Source: Leptasterias polaris (taxonomy: Eukaryota > Echinodermata > Asteroidea > Forcipulatida > Asteriidae). From it: a DNA stretch of 64,000 nucleotides. Within the stretch, counting starts at the first letter, position 1. Every line of letters starts with the position of its first letter. Shown one piece after another: positions 47,601 to 59,600 of this stretch. The stretch is from assembly GCA_037783415.1 (NCBI GenBank), contig JAZGTN010000002.1, forward strand, positions 4,526,001 through 4,590,000, read 5' to 3'. Both the position numbers and the translations under genes were made by a program. The notes beneath the pieces were generated by a model. The model did not search any database and had not been told where the DNA came from. It was given only the letters and a program-made list of their open reading frames with translations.

Positions 47601-50600
47601 CATGGCACTAATGTAAAGCGCATTGATACACTACTGTAAATTGCGCTATATAAGAACTAGTTATTATAATTCTCCCTCAATTCTTCCACAGAATTCTGCA
47701 AAAATCATTCGTGCCTCCGTCTTCGGTATGGACGAGAACCTGAAGGTACGGGACCGGTTCCACTTCCCTCAGAACAACATGTTCATCACCAGCATTGACA
47801 TCCAGTCAGTGGAGCCTGTCGACCAGCGCACACGAGATGCACTTCAGAAGTCTGTTCAGCTGGCTATAGAGATCACAACCAACTCCCAGGAAGCTACTGC
47901 CAGGTAAATACGGGCAAACTATTTGACAATTTCTTCAAATTGAGAAGAATGCTTTTTTCTGCTCTGGTTAGTATAAGAGGCCATGAACTGTTGCAGTTAT
48001 ATTATGAACCTACAGCCAAATATGTCGGTTCAAATCAACTCAATTCAATTCAATTTATTTGTTCATCATATGAAAACACATGAAATTTGTTTTCCATTGT
48101 ACAGCATTTTTTTAAAAGTACATAGAACTACACCAAGTACATCAAAAATAGACATTTATATACACAATGAAATAGAAAGAGACATAAAAAACGGGACGAG
48201 TCAGTAGGTTAAACAAATTATCTGATAAAACTACTGTTAAAACTATAGATGGCACTGGGTAAGAAGGAATTTTTGAATCTGTTTGTTTTAAGGCCTAGTT
48301 GTCGAATCCTACCTGATCTATTGGTTACAATCAATGAGTGTAGAGTTAATGCACTGCCTCGACAGTCTTAAGGTTGAGGGTGCCCCACCCATAACAAAAG
48401 TATATAAACATATAAATTGAACTTTTTTATATAACTTCAGAACAAAATTGAAATTGTATTTTAAGTTAAGACACTACAATATGGTAATACAGTTTTATGA
48501 CCCCTTGATGTTATATACACTATCAGAAATTTGATATAAAAAAAAAGTTTCCAAAAAGCAAAGTGGTTTAACAAAGGAAAAGTTGATTTTAAACAATGCA
48601 GTTCAGGAGGCTTTGACAATGGTCCATTAAAACGTAACATCACAAACAAAAACACCAAGCAGAAACTCAATTTGACATTTTCGTTGTTGTTGATGACAGA
48701 CACGAGGCTGAACGTCTGGAGCAAGAGGCCAAGGGTCGCCTGGAGCGTCAGAAGATCATGGACGAAGCCGAGGCAGAGAAGGCGCGTAAGGAGTTGCTCC
48801 TCCTCCAGGCCAACAGTGCGGCCGTAGAGAGTACTGGTCAAGCTAAAGCCGAAGCCCAGAGCCGTGCCGAGGCCGCTCGCATTGAGGGAGAAGCAGCCGT
48901 TGAGCAGGCCAAGCTGAAGGCTGAGGCTGCTAAGATTGAAGCTGTGAGTTATTTCAGGATTTATTTTTTAATTTTCAACATTTTATTTTCATTTAAAATC
49001 CTATTAAATCATGTTTAAAGTTATCTTTGAATGAAAAAACTAAAGCGGTAAAAATGTATTTGAACATGGTTAAATAGGTTATGAAAAGTGTTTTAACTCT
49101 TTCTCATAAATTGTGTAACTTCGCCTAAAGTTATCAACTTTTCCCTGATGAGATTCCCATTCCTAAAATCTTCTTTTAGTCAGAAAAAAAAAATATATAT
49201 ATAATTGTTTTTTTAAATCGGTCTTGAAAAAATAATGTGTGAACTGGTAAAAACCTCAGAGAGAGAGAGAGAGAAAAAAGAATTAAGCCACTTTGTAAAA
49301 CATCCTGGTCATGACAAGTTTGACATCTAGTTATTTCAATTACTTTTAAGTAAACAAAATTTAATCAATGGCCCTTGTTTAAATTTCTTTGTGACAAATC
49401 TCCCTCTCGTCCAGGAATCCGAGCTGGACCGTCTCACCAACGCCAGGGAGGCTGAGCTGAAGTACATCACTGAACAGAACGAGATGGAGGTGAACAAGGC
49501 TGGGCAGATGTCCGAGATCGAAACCTCCAAGTTCAACAAGATGGTCGAATCCATTGGCGCGGACACCATCAAGGCCATCGCTGTGTCAGGCCCCGAGATG
49601 CAGGTAGGTTTCTGCAGATATTAATTCTAAACTCAAACTGTAAAGGCCAGGGCCCAATTTTATAGAGCTCCTTAAAGGCACTGAACACGTTTGGTAATTG
49701 TCAAAGACCAGTATTCTCACTTGGTGTATCCCAACATATGCATAAAATAACAAGCCTGTGAAAATTTGGACTCAATTGGTCATTGATGTTGCAAGAAAAT
49801 GATGAAAGAAGAAACACCCTTGTTGTACAAATTAGTGTGCTTTCAGATAGGAATAAAAGGCTTCTGGCCAGAAGTCTTTTATTATTTTAGTGAGAAATTG
49901 CCTCTTTCTCAAAAACTACGTTACTTCAGAGGGAGTCGTTTCTCACAATGTTTTATACTATCAACAGCTCTCCGTTGCTCGTTACCAAGTAAGTTTTTAT
50001 GCTAATATATATTTTGAGTAATTACCAAACGTGTACAGTGCCTTTAAGCAGACAATTTGGTTACAAATTTTATGCTTAGCGAAAAATTAACAGGATACCA
50101 GTTAGAAATAGTGTACTAGACATGGTATTTTGGCTGGTAACCTTATTTTGGTAAGCATAACTGTGTTGTGCTTCAGCAACTTTTTGTGCTTTTAAGCAGC
50201 TCTTTGAAATTAGACCCAGGTGAAAGTGGTGGAAATACTGATTAAAAATAGTTTAGTCTATGTCTGAAAGTAATTTCGATTGCGGCTGTGCAATTACAGT
50301 GGTGGAGATACCGGTAAACGGGAGACTTTCAGGGTCACAAGGTAGATCTATCAGGTATCCATTAGTCTTTGAAATGTGTGCATGCTCAGAACTACGTAAT
50401 CAATGGAAATTTATCTGTTAAGTCGCTGCCGCCTAGCATACCAAAGTCCCCCATTAGTTTTTTGAACAGCAAAAATAACAGTTTTCTGCTTAGCAAAAAA
50501 AATTAGCATGATACCTGTCACAGATGGTACATGTGGAATGGTACCCTGGCTGGTAATCTTAATTTGTTAAGCATTATGTTATTGTGCTTAGCTAACTTTT

Positions 50601-51254
50601 GTGCTTAAGCAACTCTATGAAATGGGGACCAGATCTTTCCTATCAAAAAGTCATTTTTGTTTCCATTTCCAAACCTCGGCTTAGGCTCCGGCATGGGTTT
50701 GTCATCAATTTTGGAGCAGTGTACAATTTGAACAATGTTTCCAACATCAAATGGAACCCGGGCCTGGGGAAGGAGCTGAGGCCGAGCTTTGGAAAAAACC
50801 CCAATCCTATCAAAAATTGTTCTATATTCAATATTGCACCTTTTTCTGGTAGTTTTAAAGCTTTTAGCTTTTAGGCTAAACATTGTGTAGCCTAAAATTC
50901 ACACTACAGTACACTGTGTAACGCACAGTGACATTGACTCTCAAAACGGCATAACCAAGATTATTGTGATGATGACTTCAGGTGAATTGGGTCAATACGT
51001 TGTGGGTAATATTTATAGAGCCTTTCATATGCAACATTGGATGTTGTAGGTTAACTTCTGTCTGTGGTCCTTTGTTAGGGGACGATCTCCCTAGTTTATT
51101 TGAATGATAATTTTATGTTCTGTTTCTTTCTCCATAGGTGAAACTCCTGCAAGGTCTTGGATTGAAGTCCACCCTGATCACAGATGGTCACTCCCCCATC
51201 AACTTGTTCAATACTGCCCAGGGTCTGCTGGGTGGAATTGCTCCGTCGGAATAG
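38625..51254 (+). CDS. MVP: Major vault protein, complete, 858 aa
   Basis: Fourteen coding exons: 38625-38797, 39294-39489, 40110-40460, 41410-41535, 42254-42364, 42918-43043, 44035-44184, 44863-45101, 45729-45926, 46667-46811, 47692-47903, 48700-48943, 49415-49603 and 51138-51254. All junctions are GT-AG and keep frame; the total is 859 codons with stop, normal for MVP (about 850-890). The N-terminal half holds the vault repeats ([37 protein letters not shown], repeated GEEWL motifs). The shoulder domain starts near residue 500 ([18 protein letters not shown]). A long Ala/Glu-rich cap helix follows from about 676 ([18 protein letters not shown]), and the cap-ring tail ends GGIAPSE. MVP self-assembles into the cytoplasmic vault shell. 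The first coding exon begins 14 bp after an acceptor, so a 5' non-coding exon exists upstream. Confidence 0.97.
38861..39030. repeat. CCAAT-containing palindromic MITE, copy 1 (MVP intron 1)
   Basis: Arms of about 75 bp: 'ccattaagcc', 'cattgaccaatcacaaccgcgaaatc' and their complements, ending ggcttaatggatcgg. Each arm carries an inverted CCAAT box (ATTGGTCAA). Copies also occur at 43,541-43,697 and 51,679-51,840. Confidence 0.85.
39692..40035. repeat. Two adjacent 'ccaatttcata' MITEs (MVP intron 2)
   Basis: Two copies in series, about 39,692-39,865 and 39,866-40,035. Each has 'catagag.tgcttaagca', 'ttaccagccaaaataccat' and 'gcagaaaat..ttcagcaa' blocks. Related copies are at 3,297-3,383 (partial), 30,745, 42,703, 43,727, 49,651/50,048 and 50,463. 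Confidence 0.75.
41066..41325 (+). repeat. SINE body with (AAATG)n tail (MVP intron 3)
   Basis: Shares 'ggttttcagtccctacctgactgc', 'gggttttcctcc' and 'gagagtccttggcttcacaacc' with the minus-strand SINE at 33,258-33,508. It ends in repeated aaatg. The tRNA-like head is missing or decayed. Confidence 0.7.
42604..42840 (+). repeat. tRNA-derived SINE interrupted by a MITE (MVP intron 5)
   Basis: The head 42,604-42,670 matches the tRNA-like SINE at 21,498. The body resumes at about 42,790 ('aaaatttaccaagttggtttc...ttgtggttta'), after a half copy of the 'ccaatttcata' MITE at about 42,703-42,787. Confidence 0.65.
43541..43697. repeat. CCAAT-containing palindromic MITE, copy 2 (MVP intron 6)
   Basis: Inverted orientation relative to copies 1 and 3, with the same arms and two ATTGGTCAA motifs. 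It is followed by a 'ccaatttcata' MITE at 43,727-43,917. Confidence 0.85.
46828..47042. repeat. Palindromic MITE just after an MVP splice donor
   Basis: Arms 'ggtaagaattgcggtagcac' (46,848) and 'gtgctaccgcaaaccttacc' (ending 47,041), with a nested 'aaatctcttttga' pair. The direct repeat GAGATAAATGAT flanks it at 46,816-46,827 and 47,043-47,054, only 4 bp from the exon-10 donor. Confidence 0.7.
47335..47665 (+). repeat. tRNA-Leu-like SINE (MVP intron 10)
   Basis: The head reads cttggtcgagtggtt with a long variable-arm-like segment and a B box ggtttgaatctc. The body contains 'tccttgagcaagatactttacc' and the tail 'aaattgcgctatataagaact', as in widespread deuterostome SINE2 families. Confidence 0.75.
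48030..48370 (-). repeat. LINE 3' tail fragment (MVP intron 11)
   Basis: It begins with a (CAATT)n-like run at 48,040-48,060 and continues with sequence resembling the 3' UTR side of a non-LTR element on the minus strand. No ORF remains. Confidence 0.45.
49676..50043 (+). repeat. TTAA-flanked MITE nested in another MITE (MVP intron 13)
   Basis: The ends AGGCACTGAACACG and CGTGTACAGTGCCT are inverted and flanked by TTAA on both sides (49,672-49,675 and 50,044-50,047). The host sequence on either side is a 'ccaatttcata' MITE (49,651-49,671 and 50,048-50,218), so the younger element landed in its cttaagcag. TTAA targets point to piggyBac- or Kolobok-type mobilisation. Confidence 0.85.
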
Positions 51255-53000
51255 TCCCAGGACTAAAGGCGACTGAGAAGCATTGAATCTAGGGGCCAGA
51301 TTTTTCCAACGAGTTAGCACCTAAAGTCTTAGCTTTGCTGAGAGAGGAGATGCACTGGCATTTATTTACTGCATAAACACCTCTCAGTAGGGCAACTCTA
51401 CATGGTAACTCACATAAAACGACAACAGGAATCAGAAATCTGGCATTTGGAATAAGTTTCCCGACTTTATCACTCGATAATTATTATTGCTAATAACAAA
51501 TAGCAATATCTTTCAGCATTACTGATAGATGTAGTCAATGTGACAAGCCGTTGCTGGTTGCAATAGTCTCATGATGAATCTTATTATTAAACAATATCAT
51601 AATATTTTGATATCAATGGTGGAGAATCTGATACATTTTTGGAAGAGTTTTACATATAAACAGCCATGTGCAAGAATACACCGATCCATTAAGCCACGCC
51701 CATTTCTCATTGACCAATCACAACCGCGAAATCTGATCACCATTTTGAGCCGTTTGGTGATCTTTGCACTAATGGTGATCGGATTTCGCGGCTGTGATTG
51801 GTCAACTCGTAAGGAGGCGGGGCTTAATGGATCGATGTATTCCCCCCACCCCCAAAATGCATAGTGATCGATATACGATTGTGTAAAAAAGGACAAATTT
51901 GCCAATAACCCCGTAAAATGCTACACTGGCCTGAGTGCAACAGTAGGAGTCGTTCACTCCATCTATAAAGTATCATTGTAGGAATAGTTTACTGAAATTT
52001 TGTTTTGTCTAGATAGCATTAAACAGAAACTCTCTCTCGGATGTTTAGCAAGTATTTAATTGTATCTGTTTGACGGAGAATTGCTTTGACCACAAGTTAT
52101 AATAGCTATTTTTTTTCCCCCTTTAGTATTTTTTCAAAGTCTTGATCTGATGCAATCCGTTTTATTTCGTATATTTGTATGTAATGTATGGAGAGTAAAT
52201 CTTACTGATTAAAGGAACCAATCACAAGACCAAATGATCAAGTTTGTCTATGCATTATACAGGGTAGCTCAACGATGGTTTGGAGGTCTTCAGCCAAGAC
52301 TGTGTTTGAGTTTCTTCCAAACCACCATGGTCATAGCTCCAACTTGGGCACTATCGGCGATTGTTTAAACAATGTTTGCATTTAACCCACGGTTTCAAAA
52401 TGAAAGAGCCCATGCTGGACCTATAGACCTTTATTACTGTGCCCCATCTTGTTTCTCTTCCGTACAAAATATTGTAATGTAATCAAACTGAGGCTGGATG
52501 GAAAAAAATAATAGTCTTGCACCCTTTGCTGGAAGAAAGTTTGAACAATTTTGTAAGTTGGTATTCGGGAAACCTGACAAAGATTGCAGGGTTGCACCAG
52601 AAAGTTATGGTTGTGTAAACACTGCAAATGTCAGCACAAAACACAAGACTTTTTAAAGTGATCTTTAGAAGTTTAATTTAAAATCAAATTTAAATTCGTT
52701 GATTACAAAAACAAAAAACCTGTCTCCTTGCATTTGTATCTATCTATCACATGAGAGTTTATATATATATAGTGTTTATTTTTAGAAATAAAAAACAACT
52801 CTTTTTTTTTCTATATAAAAAATGCAAATCATGTTTTCTGATAAATTTGTTATTTCAAACTTTTGAAGTGTGAAAAAATGTTATGTTTATTGTAAACCGA
52901 AAGATGTCTTTATATTGTTTGTAGATAAACTAATAAAGGAAATCCTATTGAGATGTAATGTTGGAATGCCTCAGTTTTCCAGTCTTTTAATAAAAAGTTT
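51255..53000 (+). other. MVP 3' untranslated region and poly(A) signals
   Basis: No ORF or other gene is seen after the stop. AATAAA hexamers at 52,932-52,937 and 52,989-52,994 are good candidates for cleavage signals, giving a 3' UTR of about 1.7 kb. A palindromic MITE (51,679-51,840) lies within it. The exact end is unknown. Confidence 0.5.
51679..51840. repeat. CCAAT-containing palindromic MITE, copy 3 (MVP 3' UTR)
   Basis: Same arms as at 38,861-39,030. If transcribed within the MVP 3' UTR it would form a hairpin of about 75 base pairs with a short loop. Confidence 0.8.
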
Positions 53001-53415
53001 TATTTTGTCATTCCCCGTACTACCCATCCACACTCCTGACGCCACTTAATTGCGCAAAATACCCAGATGTCAAACAAACATTTCACCGCTCATGCAACAC
53101 TGCATCATTGGCGCGCCAGACCGCAGTAGTAGTACAGTCAGTACACGCGGCGCGAAGCATATACATGTACTAAGTTTGAAAAACTGCCTTGTTATTTCAG
53201 AATCTGGGATCGCGAATTGTTTTATATATATCTCTAATCACTGTTTCATTAAGTTTGTTCTTAATTTTTTGAAAATGATTAATAACATATCACTCGTCAA
53301 ACTGTTGTACAATGTTAGTTAAAATAACATGATATATGATATATAACCATAGAGAAAGTACCCCCCAGATGACTCACTTCGAGAAAATGCCTGAAACCTT
53401 TGCAATATAAACGTA

Positions 53416-53524
53416 CAAGGGCGACTTTGTGCGGGGCGACATTGTAAGGTACAACTTTGATAGGAGCAGTTTGTATGTGGACGGGCGACTTTGCTGTACG
53501 GCGACTTCTTAGAGGCGAGATGAC
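53416..53524. repeat. AAGTCGCC-rich MITE, half copy (copy 3)
   Basis: Complementary orientation: 'gggcgactttg' recurs five or six times between 53,416 and 53,524. It matches the right half of the copy at 35,688-35,998. It is about 390 bp upstream of the FERM start codon. Confidence 0.65.
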
Positions 53525-53912
53525 TATTTCATTACACACAGGTACTTCATCGTACACATGTACATGTATGTAAACCATATGTAAACACGCGCGCGCGCCG
53601 TGTATTATGTATCGTTAATGTGCATAACTTCTGTAGGCGAAGCACATTTCTACTGAATTACTCACAATTTTGCATTGTTTTGATGATGGTTTGTACACCT
53701 CACATTTCATGCCTAGCTTCCAATACTTTAGAACTTCTCATGTGATCTATGGCTATCTCCGGATTTTGGTATTTATGGTATTTCAGTCGATAAATTCTCT
53801 TGGTTAATCATCTTTGTTTTGACTGGATGATCAAATTCAGTTCCAGCGAGAGTAGACAAGGAAGTTAGGCGGTCACAACGCTGCGTGAAGCCGGCGACAG
53901 GTCACCGGCAAA

Positions 53913-53993
53913 ATGTCGGTGCTTCGGAGAAACCCGAAGACTTTCACCGTCCGTGTTACAACAATGGATGCTGAACTGGAATTCGGAATAGAC
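53913..53993 (+). CDS. First coding exon of a FERM protein (ezrin/radixin/moesin or merlin)
   Basis: The 27-codon exon encodes MSVLRRN followed by PKTFTVRVTTMDAELEFGID and ends at a strong donor (gac|gtgagt). 'VRVTTMDAELEF' is the start of the F1 lobe of the FERM domain in ERM proteins. The N-terminal extension and 'PKTFTVR' instead recall merlin (NF2), so the subfamily is undecided. These proteins link membrane proteins to cortical actin. The ATG is the first in a G+C-richer leader (about 53,850-53,912), likely the 5' UTR. No second exon is recognised to the right edge, so the first intron exceeds 10 kb. Confidence 0.85.
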
Positions 53994-54392
53994 GTGAGTT
54001 GTTTCAAGCATTCACATCTAACATTTTTCTTTATGGCATATAATTAAAGGTCCATTTTTTTGAAAGTGGGAGGGGCAGGGAGCAAGAGAAGGGGGGCCTT
54101 TGTTTTTGTTTGTATTTTTGTAACTTTGTTGTAAGATATGTTTTTATATGAAAGTGTTCTGTCTGTTTCTCTCTCTATGTGTGTGTTTTAAATTTTGCTG
54201 CTGGTTGTTAAGTGTTGTACATCATTCATATGTAATATACAAACTGAAGTTACCTTCTGACCTTCTGTTGAATATTGGAATATTAATAATTTGTCATTAT
54301 CATCATTGATATTGCCATTGACATTGGTTCAATGTCAATGTCATCAGAAATGTCAAAGTTGCCAGCCACTACTGACACTATTCAGTGAACAG

Positions 54393-54920
54393 TTTCTCTA
54401 ATGTAGTGTAAGCTGGTTATTTTGTATTACCCTGTCCCCAGGCACTTCCCCCAGGCACTTCCCCCAATCTCACAAGCACCCATCCTAATTATTAATCCAA
54501 TGCTCACCCAGACACCAGTGTCCAGACTGGCTGTCAGGGACTTGACAAATTTACGACCTTAATGCCCACCTAGTCTGTCCCCACAACTTTAGTATAAAAT
54601 GACCTTATGTCCCATCTTTAGTTTATTCTTCTCTGTTCTGGACTTATAGACAGACATTCCTAGTTAGCCCAGTGCAAAATCTCGCACTGTGGCCCAATCC
54701 AGTATTCTATCTTTTCCTAATCATTCTCTATTCGTGCTTGCTCACCTCTGAACCTCACTGGACATCTTTGTATATTAAACCATAGCCAATGCCATACATA
54801 TCTAAATAAATTATCATCTGTATTCAAGCCCAAAGATATGAGTTTATCGGAGTTTCATTTATATGCTTTATCGGCCAGCCTACAATTCTATTAGTGACTC
54901 CCATTTTACGTGTTACAGTA
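54393..54920 (+). repeat. Possible solo LTR
   Basis: Bounded by TGTAGTGTAAGC and ACGTGTTACA (TG...CA). It contains a TATA-like agtataaaatgacc (about 54,590) and an AATAAA (about 54,805) in the order expected of an LTR. No target duplication or second copy is seen, so this is tentative. Confidence 0.35.
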
Positions 54921-55321
54921 GTCTATAGCAAAGCAAAATATACGAACTAGCCTTTTTCTCAATAGTTAATTTAGCATCAAGGGTTCGGGGGAGGGCTGCA
55001 GCCTCTTCCCCCCCCCCCCCCCATGGTTACAACACTGCATGTTTTGATTATAACTTGAGATCGATCGTCACACTGCCATAAAATTTACACTGCACTGTTA
55101 TGTACTTATGTAGGTCTCCATCATCAGCAAAATTGTTTTTAATAAAAACTAATCAATCTTCATTAAATTATCGCTTGTATGTAGACAGTAACCTGGGTAC
55201 AAGTTGACTTGGTTACAGATATTTTTGTGAGAGTTGAATTGGGTAGGAGTTGACCTGTTTCTGTTTGCCATGGGGCTACATGTACATAGTCACAGGAGAC
55301 AAATTAAAAACATGTTTTTAA

Positions 55322-55689
55322 AGGCACTGAACATGTTTGGTAATTATCAAAGACCAGTATTGTCACTCGGTGTATCCCAACATATGCATAAAATAACAAA
55401 CCTGTGAAAATTTGGGCTGAATCGGTCATCGAAGTTGCAAGAAAATAAAGAAAGAAAAAACACCCTTGTTGCACAATTTTGTGTGCTTTCGGATGCTAAT
55501 AAAAGGCTTCATGCATGAAGTCTTTTATTATTTTAGTGAGAAGTTACCTCTTTCTCAAAAACTACGTTACTTCAGAGGGAGTGGTTTCTCACAATGTTTT
55601 ATACTATCAACAGCTCTCCGTTGCTGGTTACCAAGTAAGTTTTTATGCTAATATATATTTTGAGTAATTACCAAATGTGTTCAGTGCCT
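55322..55689 (+). repeat. TTAA-flanked MITE, second copy
   Basis: Same family and length as 49,676-50,043. TTAA lies at 55,318-55,321 and 55,690-55,693. The two copies are closely similar throughout. Confidence 0.85.
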
Positions 55690-56620
55690 TTAAACAAACA
55701 AAACTTTAACAAAACAAAAATTTACCTCAGATGAAATTATTTCAGTTTGTTGTCTTACTGCTAATTACAAACCTCAGAAAAGGTGCCGAATCCACTCGGA
55801 AATTTAATGCAACACTACTGTCAGCATTCTCCTTAGCAGTGGTCTGCTGGCCAAATGCTAGTAACAACACATGAGGACCAGTGACAATTCTCCGCAAGTG
55901 GTTCCAGCTGGCTACCTCCCAGTGTATTACACCCATTTTTTAAATATGGACTAGTAACAAACCTGATGGACCAGTGAAATGACAAGCTAGCTGGTCCCAC
56001 TGGCTGGTCAATGAAAATTAAGAGCAAACCCAGTACTATTTACTGCTTGTGAATCTGTACGCCAGACTTCCGAAAATGTTTCTAAAATACCTTTATAAAT
56101 AGTTTTACCATCCGCCAGTATGAGGAGAAGGACGCAACAACACAATGTAGCTTACAGCAGAATACCGATATAACTAACTCAAAGGTACTTTTATTGACGA
56201 AAGGTAAAACGTTACTACAGTAAAATGGCGACGTAAACAAAAGGTAAAGGCACCACGAGAGGGCGCTATAACAACTGGCGTGACTACTTTTTCTGTCTTT
56301 TAAGAGTCATGTGGTAAATGGTATAAAACATCAACGGAAAAGTCCTTTAAATGTCAAAAGTTCAAAGAACCAAACAACGGCTGAACACGCAGTGTGATAC
56401 AGCAAACAACAACAAAAAAGGAAAAAAAAGAGCCTTCATAGGGGTGGACTGCCCTCTGGCTCTGGGGAGTATTCTGCCCCATGTATATAAGCACACAAAA
56501 CATGAAAAGGTATGGCTTTCATAGGGGTAGACTGCCCTCCAGCCTTGGGGATTATTCTGCCCCATTGAATGAATTGAATGCATTGAGAAAATCCAAAACA
56601 AAAACGGGTAAACGTAGCAA

Positions 56621-59600
56621 TTAATCGGTAACATAATCTTTGAGGTACTGGGGAGGACGGTGCATCCGTGAAGAGCGTCGCGGTCCATAGGAGATTAGGT
56701 CCTGTGAAACAACATGTGGGGGCGGTGCAAGATGGGCGTCAGGTACCAAACTGGAAGCTTGAGACGTAGTACCGAACAGAGATGGATAAGGCACAGACAT
56801 TGGCGCTGCAGGTGCGGAGGTTGCGGGTGTTGAGAGCTTGGTGGGTATGTCCGGAGGATCAGGGGGTGTGGGCACCAAAACGGGGTCATTGTCCTCACTG
56901 TCATCCTCAGAGGCTGGGCTGTGGGACGGGGGATGAACAACGTGGGTAGAAGAGGGAACCTTATAGCACTCTGAGTGTTTGACGCGATAAGACGTACTCC
57001 TGAGTTGATTGCCGACGAACTTACGGACATTGCACCAATCACCTTCCATGGAGACGACTAGGTAGCGATCGCAGCTGCGTGTCTTGTTGCGGTCAACGTG
57101 TAGATACACAAGGTCGCCGATCGCGACGACGATTTTGAGGGGGGCCGACTTTCCATGGGCCTTACTATGTTCACTATAAGGGTGATTGGTCGTGCGTAGA
57201 CGCTGCTGCTCCAAAATAAGGTGTTGGTCAGTGAAGGGGATTTGGCTGTTAGTGAACTGGTCACGCTGGTACCACATTTCACAGGCTGAAAGTCCACGGG
57301 AACGAATGCGAGAATTGAGGCAAGAGGTAGCAACAGAGAGGATCACAGGAGAGATGGTACCTCCCATGGGGTCTTGGCGGAGTAATTCATCGATTAGTTC
57401 GCGTACAGCCTTTTCTGCCACAGGATTTTTGTTGGGGTTTTTCACCCGCCCAAGTTCGATAGACAGCCTGTGACGTTGGAGGAGTTCGTCATCAACAAGC
57501 GATTTGAAGCCAGGTGCTGGGTCGGTTCGAATGACGGCCATGGGTCCATCCAGTGGCCTAAGCCCTATGCAGAGACAGATCAATGTGTCCCGTAGGGTGT
57601 TGCGGCGCTCGTCTTCGATGAGGCAAGTCGTACTGTACGATGTGGCAGTTTCTCGGAGAACAAGAATGAGCTGCCAATTACGTTTGATCACGTCTGCAGC
57701 GAAGGAGAACCCGAGTGCGTCTGGAGGGTCTGAAGAAGACTGGAGCTGGATTGTGGATGGGACTGTGCGAAGTGAGGCACACTGTTGGCAACCAGCTGTG
57801 ATTTTGTCAATAGACTTGTCCATGTCGAGAGCGAAGAAGTAGCGGTGAACGATAGCCTTAAGCTGGTGGCTTGACGGGTGGTCGAGCTGAATGTGTTGTG
57901 CGGTGAGTAGTCCATCTAAAATCTGACGGGGAACGACAATGCACTCGCGAGCGGGGGCGAGTGGAACATCACGGCGGACATCAATCATGCTATCCTTGGC
58001 CAGGGATGCAACTTGAAGATACCGCTTGACATCTTTGGCATTGGTGACCTTCTTGGAGGGGCGTGTCCCCTGAACAAGGTGTGCCCGAGTACGGCGTAAA
58101 TCTGGACACTCAGACTGGAGTGCTGACCAAGCAGCTCGGCTTGTGAATGGCAATTTAACTTTGCCCGTAAGAATATCCTGTGCTGATACGCGCTGGACGA
58201 CAGAATCCTCAGTCCGCTGAATGAATGAGCAAATCTGACAAGGGGGATTCAGGCAGGCTGGGGCATTTCGGCTAGCGAAGTCAGACGGGATGTTGGCGGA
58301 GCCGGCGAGGTGGCGCACGGTTGCGTGGTAGCGGCTGACAGTAGAGAGGAATGTGGAGACGCGAGGACTCGATGAAAACTCACCACGGCACAACTTCTCG
58401 TAAGCCTGCACACAAGGTTTGCTGTCAGTGAGGATGGATGCGTTGCGGGTCGATTGAATGAGGTAAGGGCTGAAGTGCTTGGTTGATGCAGCAATGGAAA
58501 GGGCCTCAACTTCACAGGGCAACCATGTTGGTTGGCGGCCTCGTAGCTTGGCGCTGAAGAAACCAGCCAGGAATAGCTTGTTTTGGCGGGTAACGTAGAG
58601 AGTGGCAAGATGCCATGGTTCTTGACGGCGCCGTCGGTGACAATCCATAACTGGTAAGCTGGGCGAGGGAGCGTAATTGTGCGAGTTGAAGACAAAGCCG
58701 ACTGTGCATTCATGAAGGCAGAACAGGAGTTGTCAGACCACACGATGGAATCGCTGGATTGGTGTCCTGCTACAATGGTGTCTAATGGGGAAAGGACCGA
58801 GGCACAGTTTTGGAGCACCCGCGCAAGTACTTTGTAGGCGCCGATGAAGGAGCGCAGTCCGGATACTCTCTCTGGGATTGCGCATGTTGACAGGGTCGCA
58901 ATACGGTGGGGGCTCGCATGGAGGGTGCCAGATGACCAGATCCATCCTAGGATAGTGGTGGTGTGTGGACAGATCACTGTCTTCTTAGCAGACAATCGCA
59001 GGCCGTTTGTATAGAGGGCATGAAGTACACGCCTCCAGTTAGCGAGAAGACTTTCAAGTGTGTTTCCGCCACAGTAAAGGTCATCAGCAATTTTGGCGAC
59101 AATGCCTTCCTTGAGGAGGTCACCGAGTATGCGACACATGAGTTCTTCAAGAGCGGTCTCGGAGCCTGGCATGCCCATGGCTGATCTGGTGTAGACGCGG
59201 ATACCGCGGAAGGGAGTAGCAACCCCCGCAATATTTCATGGAGGCAGTGGACAGGGGGATCTGATAGAAGGCATTGGTGAGGTCTGTGGCGATGATATGT
59301 TTCCACTGTGCGATCAGGCGTAGGGTGGAATTGACGTCTGGCATAAGTGATGGCTGTGGTTTACTATAGCGACCAACGTCAGCAAAGGCGGTGACCAATC
59401 GAAAGCCGCTATTGGACTTCTTGATGAGAAAGGAGGGGTTGAGGTATTCCACGGTAATGCCGATGTCCTCGGGGCGAGCAAAGACACCATTTTGTTCAAG
59501 TTCATCAAATTTCTGCTGGAGTTCCAACAATTTATCTCGAGCATACTGGGGGAGGCGGCCTTTGCGCTGAGGGGGTTGCACGGGACCCATGTTGACGACA

